Source: Chloroflexi bacterium RBG_16_64_43
Lineage (GTDB): Bacteria; Chloroflexota; Anaerolineae; Anaerolineales; RBG-16-64-43
DNA: 8,434 nucleotides
Reading direction: 5' to 3'
NCBI GenBank assembly: GCA_001796965.1
Contig: MGOA01000077.1
Location: 1-8,434 of the forward strand
Part shown: positions 1 to 6,270 of the stretch, one piece after another
Numbering within the stretch: the first letter of the stretch is position 1
How the letters are laid out: every line of letters starts with the position of its first letter
Translations under genes and position numbers: made by a program
Notes under the pieces: model-generated
What the model was told of the DNA's origin: nothing
The model's input: only the letters and a program-made list of their open reading frames with translations
Database searches by the model: none

Positions 1-648
1 CAGGTCTACCGCAGCCGCGAGGTGGAGAGCGACGAATTCAACTTCCAGTTGCTGAATTTCCCGCCCCATCACCCGGCGCGCGACATGCAGGACACCTTCC
101 ACACCACGCGCCCGGGGGTCATCCTGCGCACCCACACCTCGCCCGGGCAGGTGCGCGTGATGCGCGAACGCTGCCCCGAGCCGATTCGCGTCGTCCTGCC
201 CGGCATGTGCTTCCGCTACGAGCAGGTGACGGCGCGCGCCGAAGCGCAGTTCTATCAGGTGGAGGGCTTAGCGGTGGGGGCGGGCGTCACCTTGGCCAAC
301 CTCAAGGGGACCCTCGCCGACTTCGCGCGGCGCATGTTTGGCGCCTCGGTGCGCGTGCGCTTCCGCGCCGATTACTTCCCCTTCACCGAACCGAGCGCGG
401 AGATGGACATCGAGTGTTTCATCTGCGGCGGAAGCGGCTGCCCGGTGTGCAAACGCAGCGGCTGGCTCGAGATCCTCGGCGCAGGAATGGTCCACCCGAT
501 CGTGTTGCACAACGGCGGATACGATCCGCGGCGTTACTCCGGCTTCGCCTTCGGAATGGGCCCGGAACGCATCGCTATGCTGCGTCATGGCATTACCGAT
601 ATCCGCGCCTTCTGGGCCAACGACCCGCGCTTTCTCGAACAGTTCTGA
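1..648 (+). CDS. pheS: Phenylalanyl-tRNA synthetase alpha subunit, C-terminal part (5' truncated by window edge)
   Basis: This is the catalytic subunit of the alpha2-beta2 cytoplasmic enzyme that charges tRNA-Phe with phenylalanine. The frame is open from base 1 and ends at TGA 646-648, giving 215 residues of a protein usually about 340 long. The N-terminal coiled-coil arm and motif 1 region therefore lie before the window, and the GTG at 22 is an internal valine. Visible class II core features, counted from the first codon, are RTHTSP (43-48), motif 2 around FRYE (Arg72) running to FYQVEG (84-89, with Gln86 and Glu88), and motif 3 GFAFGMGPER (181-190). Two oddities stand out: a C-x2-C-x4-C-x2-C cluster (Cys139, 142, 147, 150) before the WLEILGAGMVHP segment, and TARA where most PheS proteins read DATH in motif 2. 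pheT follows after 42 nt, the usual operon. The identification is secure. Confidence 0.97.
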   Translation, partial: QVYRSREVESDEFNFQLLNFPPHHPARDMQDTFHTTRPGVILRTHTSPGQVRVMRERCPEPIRVVLPGMCFRYEQVTARAEAQFYQVEGLAVGAGVTLANLKGTLADFARRMFGASVRVRFRADYFPFTEPSAEMDIECFICGGSGCPVCKRSGWLEILGAGMVHPIVLHNGGYDPRRYSGFAFGMGPERIAMLRHGITDIRAFWANDPRFLEQF

Positions 649-679
649 ACCGGTGAACAGGGCGCGGCGACGGCGCGCT

Positions 680-686
680 GGAGGTG
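680..686 (+). promoter_or_regulatory. Ribosome binding site of pheT
   Basis: GGAGGTG lies 6 nt (counted from the end of GGAGG) before ATG 691. It fixes the pheT start inside the short pheS-pheT gap. The encoded N-terminus MEIPLSWLKDYV is the canonical PheT opening, which agrees. Confidence 0.9.
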
Positions 687-690
687 GATC

Positions 691-3258
691 ATGGAAATAC
701 CCCTTTCGTGGCTGAAAGACTATGTGCGATTGACACTCGAGCCCGAGGCATTAGCCGCCCGCCTGATCTTCGCTGGCCTGGAGGTTGAGAACATTGCCAG
801 TGTCGGGCTGCCCGCACTTCCGGGGCGCGAGAGCGACGGGCTGGCCTGGGATCCCGAGAAGATCGTCGTGGGCGAGGTGCGGGAGGTTATGCCGCACCCC
901 AACGCCGACCGGCTCGTACTGTGCCGTCTGTTCGACGGGTTGGTGGAGCAGACTGTGCTCACCGGCGCATCGAACCTGTTCCCGTACAAAGGTCAGGGGC
1001 CGCTGGCCCAGCCGCTCAAGGTGGCCTACGCCCGCGAGGGTGCGACGCTTTACGACGGGCATGCGCCGGGGCGGGTGCTCACCACCCTCAAGCGCATGAA
1101 GATCCGCGGCGTTGAATCGTCGTCGATGATTTGTTCGGAGAAGGAACTTGGCCTATCCGAAGAGCACGAAGGGGTCATGATCCTCGAGGCGGACTTGCCC
1201 ACGGGCGTGCCGCTGGTGCAGGTCCTGGGTGACCGGGTCTTCAGTGTGAAGATCAATCCCAATATGGCACGCGCAGCAAGCCTGGTTGGCATCGCGCGCG
1301 AGGTGGCTGCGCTCACCGGGCAGAAGCTGCGCCAGCCCTCCTACGCGCTGCGCGGCAGCGGCAAGCCTCTGCGCGGTTCGCTGCGCATCGAGATCCGCCG
1401 GCCGGATCTCAACCCACGCTTTACCGCGGCGCTCATTCGCGAGGTGAAGATTGGGCCCAGCCCGGAGTGGATGCAGCGCCGCTTGCGCCGGGCGGGCATG
1501 CGCCCGATCAACAACGTGGTCGACATCACGAACTACGTGATGCTCGAAACCGGACAGCCGCTGCACGCCTTCGACTGGGATGTGCTTACGCGGCGGGCTG
1601 GCGCCGGGCCGGTGGTCATCCATACCCGCTTGGCCGAAGTTGGCGAGCGGTTGACCACCCTCGACGGCGTTGAGCGCGTACTTGAGGATTACATGATCCT
1701 GGTGTGCGACAGCCGAGGCGCGCTGTCCATCGCCGGAGTGATGGGCGGCGCGGAATCTGAGGTGACCGAGGGCACAACCTCGATCCTGCTGGAAGGCGCC
1801 GCGTGGGATTTCATCAGCATCCGCCGCGCGGTGCAGGCGCTGCGCTTGCCTTCAGAAGCTTCGTACCGGTTCTCGCGAGGTGTCCATCCGGCAATGACGG
1901 TACGCGCTGTGGCGCGCGCGGCCTCGCTCATGGCGGAGGAATGCCAGGGGGTAGTGGCCCGCGACGTGGTGGACGCCTATCCGCGCAAAGCTGCGCGCGT
2001 AACCGTCGACCTGCCGCTGGCTCGCGTGGAGGCGCTGCTGGGCGTACCCATCGCGGAACGCGAAGTCGTGCGCATCCTCGAACGGCTCGAGTTTGGCGTT
2101 GAACTGCGCCCAGCCGCCCCTGCCGGGCGAGGCCGCCGGGGCAAGCAGGCTGGAGCGCCGCGTGTATTACGCGTGAGTGTGCCCGATCACCGCCTCGACG
2201 TCGGGCCGGGAGTGATTGGCCAGGCCGATCTGATTGAAGAAATCGCGCGAGTACACGGCTACGAACGCATCCCGGAGGCGCAACTCGCCACGCTTCTGCC
2301 GCCCCAGCGGGATAACCCCGGCCTCGAACGCGAGGAGGCGGTGCGCGATCTGCTGGTCCAGGCCGGCTTGCAGGAGGTGATCACTTACCGCTTTACCTCG
2401 CCCGAGCGCGAGGCGCAGCTCGACCCGGCCGGGGCGGCGCTGGCGCGCTCACAGTACGTTGAAATCGCCAACCCCATCGGCCCAGACCGCAGTGTGCTGC
2501 GGCGGTCGCTGCTCTCGAGTGTGATGGAAGTGGCCGCGCGGCAAGCGGGGCAGCGGCCGCGCGTGGCGGTCTTCGAGATCGGCCCGGAATTTCATCCATC
2601 GGGCGAGGGCTTGCCTGAGGAGCCGCTGCGCTTGGCCATCGTGCTCAGTGGCGTGCGCGAGCCTGCGCACTGGTCGAGCCCGGCGGGGACGGCCCTGGAC
2701 TTCTACGACCTGAAGGGCATTATCGAGATGTTGACTCGGGGACTGCATCTGGGAGAAACGACCTTAGCCGAGGCGCCTCATCCAGCATTCCATCCGGGGA
2801 AATCCGCCAACCTCTTGGTTGCGGGGCGAGCGATGGGCGTGCTGGGCGAGCTGCATCCGGTGGTGGCGCAGCGCTTCAGTTTCGCCCAGCCAGTGCTGGC
2901 GGCCGACCTCGACTTACAGGCGTTGTTCGACTGCATCCCCCCGCGATTCACCATGACGGCCATCCCGGGTGTCCCGCCGGTGCTAGAGGACGTGGCGCTG
3001 ATTGTAGGCGAGCAGGTGCCGGCCGGGCGCGTGATGGAAGTGATGCGCACGGCGGGCGCGCCGTTGCTGCGCGAGGTGCGCCTCTTTGATGTTTATCGTG
3101 GAGCGCAAGCGGGCGAGGGCAAGAAGAGTCTGGCCTTCTCCCTCACCTATCAGGCCGAGGACCGCACGCTGACTGACGGCGAGGTGGCCCAGGTTCGGCT
3201 GAGCATCATCCGTGCGCTTGAGGATCAACTTGGCGCACGGATCCGCAGCAGCCCCTGA
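691..3258 (+). CDS. pheT: Phenylalanyl-tRNA synthetase beta subunit
   Basis: This is the non-catalytic partner of PheS. It binds tRNA-Phe and carries the editing site that hydrolyses mischarged Tyr-tRNA-Phe. It has 855 residues, somewhat longer than the usual 790-820. Approximate domain order: N-terminal B1 start (1-45); EMAP/OB-fold tRNA-binding domain (55-170), with MKIRGVESSSMICSEKELGL as its end signature; B3/B4 editing domain (230-405), with NNVVDITNYVMLETGQPLHAFD and AGVMGGAESEVTE; B5 (435-525), ending DLIEEIARVHGYERIP; catalytic-like core (535-745); and a C-terminal ferredoxin-fold anticodon-binding domain (755-850), with KKSLAFSLTYQAEDRTLTD. Part of the extra length is a Gly/Arg/Ala-rich segment at 473-490 inside B5. 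The FDX-ACB entry reads VLEDVAL where many family members have RRDLAL. A strong Shine-Dalgarno sequence supports the start, and an intrinsic terminator follows the stop by 17 nt. Confidence 0.98.
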   Translation: MEIPLSWLKDYVRLTLEPEALAARLIFAGLEVENIASVGLPALPGRESDGLAWDPEKIVVGEVREVMPHPNADRLVLCRLFDGLVEQTVLTGASNLFPYKGQGPLAQPLKVAYAREGATLYDGHAPGRVLTTLKRMKIRGVESSSMICSEKELGLSEEHEGVMILEADLPTGVPLVQVLGDRVFSVKINPNMARAASLVGIAREVAALTGQKLRQPSYALRGSGKPLRGSLRIEIRRPDLNPRFTAALIREVKIGPSPEWMQRRLRRAGMRPINNVVDITNYVMLETGQPLHAFDWDVLTRRAGAGPVVIHTRLAEVGERLTTLDGVERVLEDYMILVCDSRGALSIAGVMGGAESEVTEGTTSILLEGAAWDFISIRRAVQALRLPSEASYRFSRGVHPAMTVRAVARAASLMAEECQGVVARDVVDAYPRKAARVTVDLPLARVEALLGVPIAEREVVRILERLEFGVELRPAAPAGRGRRGKQAGAPRVLRVSVPDHRLDVGPGVIGQADLIEEIARVHGYERIPEAQLATLLPPQRDNPGLEREEAVRDLLVQAGLQEVITYRFTSPEREAQLDPAGAALARSQYVEIANPIGPDRSVLRRSLLSSVMEVAARQAGQRPRVAVFEIGPEFHPSGEGLPEEPLRLAIVLSGVREPAHWSSPAGTALDFYDLKGIIEMLTRGLHLGETTLAEAPHPAFHPGKSANLLVAGRAMGVLGELHPVVAQRFSFAQPVLAADLDLQALFDCIPPRFTMTAIPGVPPVLEDVALIVGEQVPAGRVMEVMRTAGAPLLREVRLFDVYRGAQAGEGKKSLAFSLTYQAEDRTLTDGEVAQVRLSIIRALEDQLGARIRSSP

Positions 3259-3275
3259 CCCTGAGAAGTTAACTG

Positions 3276-3305
3276 AACGGCCCGTCCACTGGACGGGCCG
3301 TTTTT
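3276..3305 (+). terminator. Rho-independent terminator of pheST, possibly shared with the convergent cold-shock gene
   Basis: A perfect 12-bp inverted repeat, AACGGCCCGTCC (3276-3287) and GGACGGGCCGTT (3291-3302), has a 3-nt loop. The T run is 3301-3305, so it starts within the end of the stem. It begins 17 nt after the pheT stop. On the - strand the same hairpin lies 27 nt beyond the cold-shock stop codon, but the bases after it there (TTCAGTTAACTT) make only a broken U-tract. Termination of the cold-shock transcript here is plausible but weaker. Confidence 0.93.
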
Positions 3306-3329
3306 GGTTCTGGGAATGCCTTCGGTTGC

Positions 3330-3542
3330 CTAGCGGACGGGAATGACGTTCGCTGCCTGCAATCCCTTGGGGCCGTTCTCGATCGAGAACTCCACCTGCT
3401 GGCCTTCCTCCAACTTCTTGTAGCCATCCATTTGAATGGCTGAGAAGTGGACGAAGACATCCTCGCCACCCTCGCGGGCAATGAAGCCATAGCCCTTGGT
3501 GGCATTGAACCACTTGACGGTTCCAACGATTCGTTCAGTCAT
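3330..3542 (-). CDS. csp: Cold-shock protein (CspA family, single CSD)
   Basis: A 70-residue single-stranded RNA/DNA-binding OB-fold protein of the cold-shock family, acting in the cytoplasm as an RNA chaperone. RNP1 is KGYGFI (16-21), RNP2 is VFVHFS (29-34), and the opening GTVKWFN and closing GPKGLQAANV are diagnostic. Length is normal for the family (65-72). The frame stays open for 13 more codons upstream, to a TTG at 3581. The ATG at 3542 is chosen because AGGAGG sits 7 nt before it and because family members start at this point. The gene is monocistronic by appearance, with its own promoter at 3683-3711 and an approximately 134-nt leader containing a hairpin. It converges on pheT and probably shares the hairpin at 3276-3302 as terminator. 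Whether it is cold-induced or constitutive cannot be read from sequence; many paralogues are not cold-induced. Confidence 0.97.
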   Translation of the reverse strand: MTERIVGTVKWFNATKGYGFIAREGGEDVFVHFSAIQMDGYKKLEEGQQVEFSIENGPKGLQAANVIPVR

Positions 3543-3549
3543 GCCCGTG

Positions 3550-3555
3550 CCTCCT
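3550..3555 (-). promoter_or_regulatory. Ribosome binding site of the cold-shock gene
   Basis: AGGAGG on the - strand, 7 nt before ATG 3542. It is a full consensus Shine-Dalgarno sequence and excludes the upstream in-frame TTG at 3581 as the main start. Confidence 0.92.
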
Positions 3556-3604
3556 GTTGCCGGAAAAGAAAGTGGGTCCAAGGGCGCAGCCAGCGGTGGA
3601 GAGG

Positions 3605-3640
3605 AACAGAAAATGCCGCTCCGAGTGTTGCTAGAGCGGC
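3605..3640 (-). promoter_or_regulatory. Hairpin with U-rich tail in the cold-shock leader (candidate attenuator)
   Basis: On the - strand, GCCGCTC (3640-3634) pairs perfectly with GAGCGGC (3621-3615) across a 12-nt loop. The second arm is followed directly by ATTTTCTGTT (3614-3605). A GC-rich stem followed by a U-rich tract has the shape of an intrinsic terminator, but it lies inside the 5' leader, about 63 nt before the start codon. It could be an attenuator, an RNA stability element or a temperature-responsive structure. The hairpin is seen in the sequence; the function is inferred. Confidence 0.5.
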
Positions 3641-3682
3641 GGTCCTGCCTTCCGAGCTAATACCGCGTCCCACACAGCCAAA

Positions 3683-3711
3683 ATCGTAGCACAACCTCGG
3701 CGGTGAGTCAA
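3683..3711 (-). promoter_or_regulatory. Sigma-70-type promoter of the cold-shock gene
   Basis: On the - strand, the -35 box TTGACT (3711-3706, 5 of 6 consensus bases) and the -10 box TACGAT (3688-3683, 4 of 6, with the key first two and last two bases) are separated by exactly 17 nt. In a GC-rich window this is the best promoter match seen. It points at the cold-shock gene, which has no other gene between it and the promoter. Confidence 0.75.
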
Positions 3712-3952
3712 GTCGCAGAGGCCATTTTCTGACCAGATGAGGCGACTTTCGGAGTCGCAGCGTGGCTCATCCTTGAGCGTACATTTGTCTACGACGTGCC
3801 GTGCCGAGAACTCCTTGGTGGAGGGGGGAGCGGGCATGCCGGGCCGGTTGCGTTGGCCCTTCAATCGGCACAGATCCGCCTTCGATCGAGCGCAGGCCCA
3901 AGCGGCGGATGATCCCTGTGCGTTGGCGGATTGGTGAGTGGATGGGGTGCGC
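3712..3952. other. Intergenic stretch between the lipoprotein stop and the cold-shock promoter; no gene seen
   Basis: These 241 nt contain no reading frame with a family signature or a convincing ribosome binding site on either strand. A 6-bp inverted repeat GCGACT / AGTCGC (3742-3747 and 3753-3758, 5-nt loop) lies about 31 nt upstream of the -35 box. The octamer CTGCGACT (- strand) occurs at 3760-3753 and again at 3718-3711, where its last base is the first T of the -35 box. A short inverted repeat GGGCC / GGCCC (3841-3859) has no U-tract, so no clear terminator for the lipoprotein gene is visible. Confidence 0.6.
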
Positions 3953-5221
3953 TCAGGAGCCAGAGAAAGCCCCGGCGCTGCGCGTGCGAAGGAAGTCGCG
4001 CCCGATCGGCGCGCGGTGGACCTTTCCGTTGAGCCATTCGAGCCGTGCGTATTCGAAATCCTGGCCGAGAACGCCGCGGGTATCCATTGCCACCTCGGTG
4101 AGCGGGAAACCCAGCCGTAAGCGCCCCAGTTCGCGGTATGTCGTACGGAACTCGTAGCACACGTTGTGGCCGGTTTCCTCAAAGTAGTCGCAGCCCGAGT
4201 CATTTGCGGCGGGCACGGGCGCCTGTTGGCGGCCCATCAGAGTGGTGACGCTGGCCAGGAAGGCATGGTCGCCATCGGGTTCCATGGCCAGCGCGCCGTA
4301 TTCGAAGACTTGCAGCGTGAGGCCGAGGTCCTGGTCGACGAAGGCGGCCGAGAGCGGTGATCCGAGCCACACCTCACCCCCTGCAGCCCGATAGGCGATG
4401 AGGAACTCCCCTCCGACGGCCAGGCCGTTCGAGAACACAAGTGCGGTGGGCGTTGCGCCGGCCACTTCGGGCGGGATTGGTGACGGCGAGGCGGCGATGG
4501 CCGGAGCGGTGGAGGCGAGCGTGGGCAACGGCGCCAGGCTGGCGGTGGCACGCGGCAGCGAGGTAGGTGTGATCGCGACCGGCGGCTCGAGGAATGCGGC
4601 ATCATAGCCGCGCGCTGCAAAGAAAGAGGCGCCGATAGGTTGGCGCGCGATCTGGCCGGCGACGGCATGCAGCCGTGCGAATTCGAAATCCTGCGTGAGC
4701 CCGCCATCGTTCTCAACCCACTCTTCCGAGATGGGCAGCCCGAGGCGCGCGCGGTCGGATGATTCCCAGAAGAGGCGCAGGCTGTGGCACAGGTTGTGAC
4801 CGGTTTCGGCGAAGAAGGTGCAGCCGCTGTCTGGGCTGGGCGCGGCCGGCGCCGTTTGTCGCCCGAGGATGACATTGGCGCGCAGCGGAAAGACGCGCTC
4901 GTCGGAGGGATCCTGGGCGAGCACGCCAAACTCGAACACCTGCAATACCCAACCCAGGTCGCGGTCGAGAATCGGCTGGCTGATGGGTTGCCCCAAGCGG
5001 GCCAGACCACCCGCGATCTCGAACCCTTTGAGGAAGACACCTTCGATGCGATGGCCATTGTCGAAGGTCCGGCCGGGCACAGTCGGCAGGGGAGGCGTGC
5101 CGCCGGCTGGCGGCGTGATTTGAACTGCGGGCAAGGCGGAGCACGCGCTGAGCCAAAGGGCGAAGCCCAGTTGCAGGCTGAGGCGCATGGCGCGGGAGCG
5201 AAGGGTGGCAGGCTTGTTCAT
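3953..5221 (-). CDS. Secreted lipoprotein with two tandem ETGHN/LGxP repeat units, function unknown
   Basis: A 422-residue protein with no recognised enzymatic motif. The N-terminus has basic residues (RSRAMR), a hydrophobic stretch and the lipobox LSAC, so Cys27 is the likely lipidated residue and the protein should sit on the outer face of the membrane. A Pro/Thr-rich spacer follows, then unit A (52-204), a Pro/Thr/Ala/Ser linker (about 211-260) and unit B (262-413). The units align without gaps at a constant offset of 210: NG 55/265, LQVFEFG / LQVFEYG 93/303, SGC 132/342, ETGHN 139/349, LGLP / LGFP 160/370, DFEFARL / DFEYARL 178/388, PIG 195/405. Each carries a Cys pair (134-145, 344-355) likely to form a disulfide. 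Such modules are frequent in exported Chloroflexota proteins, where I expect a wall- or ligand-binding role. ATG 5221 is preferred; ATG 5188 would leave a 15-residue signal peptide. Neither has a clear Shine-Dalgarno sequence. Confidence 0.8.
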   Translation of the reverse strand: MNKPATLRSRAMRLSLQLGFALWLSACSALPAVQITPPAGGTPPLPTVPGRTFDNGHRIEGVFLKGFEIAGGLARLGQPISQPILDRDLGWVLQVFEFGVLAQDPSDERVFPLRANVILGRQTAPAAPSPDSGCTFFAETGHNLCHSLRLFWESSDRARLGLPISEEWVENDGGLTQDFEFARLHAVAGQIARQPIGASFFAARGYDAAFLEPPVAITPTSLPRATASLAPLPTLASTAPAIAASPSPIPPEVAGATPTALVFSNGLAVGGEFLIAYRAAGGEVWLGSPLSAAFVDQDLGLTLQVFEYGALAMEPDGDHAFLASVTTLMGRQQAPVPAANDSGCDYFEETGHNVCYEFRTTYRELGRLRLGFPLTEVAMDTRGVLGQDFEYARLEWLNGKVHRAPIGRDFLRTRSAGAFSGS

Positions 5222-5258
5222 ATGGAAACGCAAAGCGCGCGGGCTGCGCTGCGCGAGG

Positions 5259-5287
5259 AGTATAAGACGCGCGCCAGACGCCGGCAA
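5259..5287 (-). promoter_or_regulatory. Candidate promoter of the repeat lipoprotein gene
   Basis: On the - strand, TTGCCG (5287-5282, 4 of 6 consensus) and TATACT (5264-5259, 5 of 6) are spaced by 17 nt. A start point near 5252 would give a leader of about 30 nt to ATG 5221. It falls in the 97-nt gap after rsgA. If real, translation cannot begin at the in-frame TTG at 5287, which lies within the -35 box. Confidence 0.5.
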
Positions 5288-5318
5288 GCGCGCTCAGCCC
5301 GCAGGGCGCGCCGCGGCC

Positions 5319-6242
5319 TCAATGCTCGCCGCGCCTCAGGCGGGTGTACGAATCGTAGCGGCGCGGGTCGATGCCTCCGCTCTCGGCTGCCCGGCGAACG
5401 GCACACCCCGGTTCAGAGAGATGCGAGCAGTCGTTGAATTGACACTGGTCCACCAGGGGCCGAATCTCGGGGAAGTACGCGTCGAGTTCCTCAGGTTCGA
5501 TATCCCATAGGCCCATGGCGCGTATGCCCGGCGTGTCGGCCACAAACCCGCCCTGCGCCAGGGGCAGGATCTCCGGGACCACCGTCGTGTGACGGCCCTT
5601 GCTCGTGGCGCGGCTGACCCGCCGCACGCTGAGCCCCAGCCCGGGTTGCACTGCGTTGAGCAGGCTGGTCTTGCCGGCGCCGGACGGCCCGGACAGAACC
5701 GAAAGCTTCCCCTGCAGGGCGGCGCGCAATTCAGCGACGCCTTCACCGGTCTCAGCGGAGGTGTAGAGCACCTCGTATCCGATCGGTGGGTATAAGTCGA
5801 AGAGTGCTCGGGCGGCTGCCGGCCCGACGAGGTCGATCTTGTTTGCGCAAATGCGGGCTGGCAAGTTGGTGCGCTCGGCCGCCACCAGAAAGCGGTCGAG
5901 CATCCGCAGGTGGGGCGCTGGCTGTGCGCAGGCGAATACGAACAGCACCTGATCGGGGTTGGCCACCAGCACCTGCTCGACCGAGGCCTGGCGGTCGTCG
6001 GCCCGCGGGGCGCGGCGGGAGAGAACCCGCGCGCGTGGGAGCACCTGGCAGATCTGTCCGCTGCCATCTTCGGCCAAGTCGATCAGTACGCGATCGCCCA
6101 CCGCCGCCAAATCTGTCGCGCGGCGATGTTGTTTAAGCCTGCCCCGCAATTGGCAGATGGCCATTCCCCCGGCCCACAGCACGCTGAAGAATCCAGATTG
6201 GGCCTTGATGATTTGTCCGGGGTGCAGGGTGGGTGTCGACAT
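5319..6242 (-). CDS. rsgA: Small ribosomal subunit biogenesis GTPase RsgA (YjeQ)
   Basis: A 307-residue circularly permuted GTPase that binds the immature 30S subunit near the decoding centre and uses GTP hydrolysis to complete its maturation. It has an N-terminal OB-fold (about 8-75), then G motifs in the permuted order G4 NKID (134-137), G1 GPSGAGKT (185-192), a switch region SKGRHTT (214-220) and G3 DTPG (236-239). The C-terminal zinc domain has Cys267, Cys272, His274 and Cys280 in the usual C-x4-C-x-H-x5-C pattern. Length is normal for the family. The ATG at 6242 has no clear Shine-Dalgarno sequence; it lies 28 nt after the stop of the upstream penicillin-binding protein gene, so co-transcription is likely. 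No intrinsic terminator follows. Confidence 0.97.
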   Translation of the reverse strand: MSTPTLHPGQIIKAQSGFFSVLWAGGMAICQLRGRLKQHRRATDLAAVGDRVLIDLAEDGSGQICQVLPRARVLSRRAPRADDRQASVEQVLVANPDQVLFVFACAQPAPHLRMLDRFLVAAERTNLPARICANKIDLVGPAAARALFDLYPPIGYEVLYTSAETGEGVAELRAALQGKLSVLSGPSGAGKTSLLNAVQPGLGLSVRRVSRATSKGRHTTVVPEILPLAQGGFVADTPGIRAMGLWDIEPEELDAYFPEIRPLVDQCQFNDCSHLSEPGCAVRRAAESGGIDPRRYDSYTRLRRGEH

Positions 6243-6270
6243 ATCGGTGGAGGCCGTTGGCGCGCGCGGC

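Larger units (their letters stand above)
3543..3676 (-). promoter_or_regulatory. Long 5' leader of the cold-shock mRNA
   Basis: The predicted start point is about 7 nt after the -10 box, near 3676, so the untranslated leader is about 134 nt. Long structured leaders are well known for cspA-type genes, where they control mRNA stability and translation with temperature. Visible here are a 7-bp hairpin with U-rich tail (3605-3640), a stretch resembling a tRNA D-arm (TTAGCTCGGAAGGC, 3660-3647), a possible 5-bp long-range pairing GCGGT (3666-3662) with ACCGC (3597-3593), a pyrimidine-rich stretch before the ribosome binding site, and the AGGAGG itself. The length depends on the promoter call. Confidence 0.6.

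Noticed and set aside
3330..3581. A longer cold-shock protein starting at TTG 3581
   Set aside because: The extra 13 residues are not part of the family, and a consensus AGGAGG lies at the right distance from ATG 3542.
3593..3666. A tRNA gene on the - strand
   Set aside because: The D-arm-like stretch and one stem are present, but the anticodon loop would be 12 nt and there is no T-arm. It is kept only as a leader oddity.
3737..3937. A 66-codon + strand frame in the intergenic stretch
   Set aside because: No ribosome binding site, no known motif, and composition resembles a random GC-rich translation.
3631..4203. A 190-codon - strand frame overlapping the lipoprotein 3' end and running into the cold-shock leader
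   Set aside because: Its first half lies out of frame within the lipoprotein gene. Its 3' half crosses the promoter and leader of the cold-shock gene, and it has no family features or ribosome binding site.
5269..5311. Inverted repeat GCGCGCC (5269-5275) / GGCGCGC (5305-5311) after rsgA as a terminator
   Set aside because: The loop would be 29 nt and no U-tract follows on the - strand; simple GC-rich repeats like this arise easily by chance.
4784..5437. A 217-codon + strand frame spanning the lipoprotein start and the end of rsgA
   Set aside because: It overlaps two well-supported - strand genes, is rich in Arg/Ala/Gly as expected from frame shadows, and has no recognisable motif.
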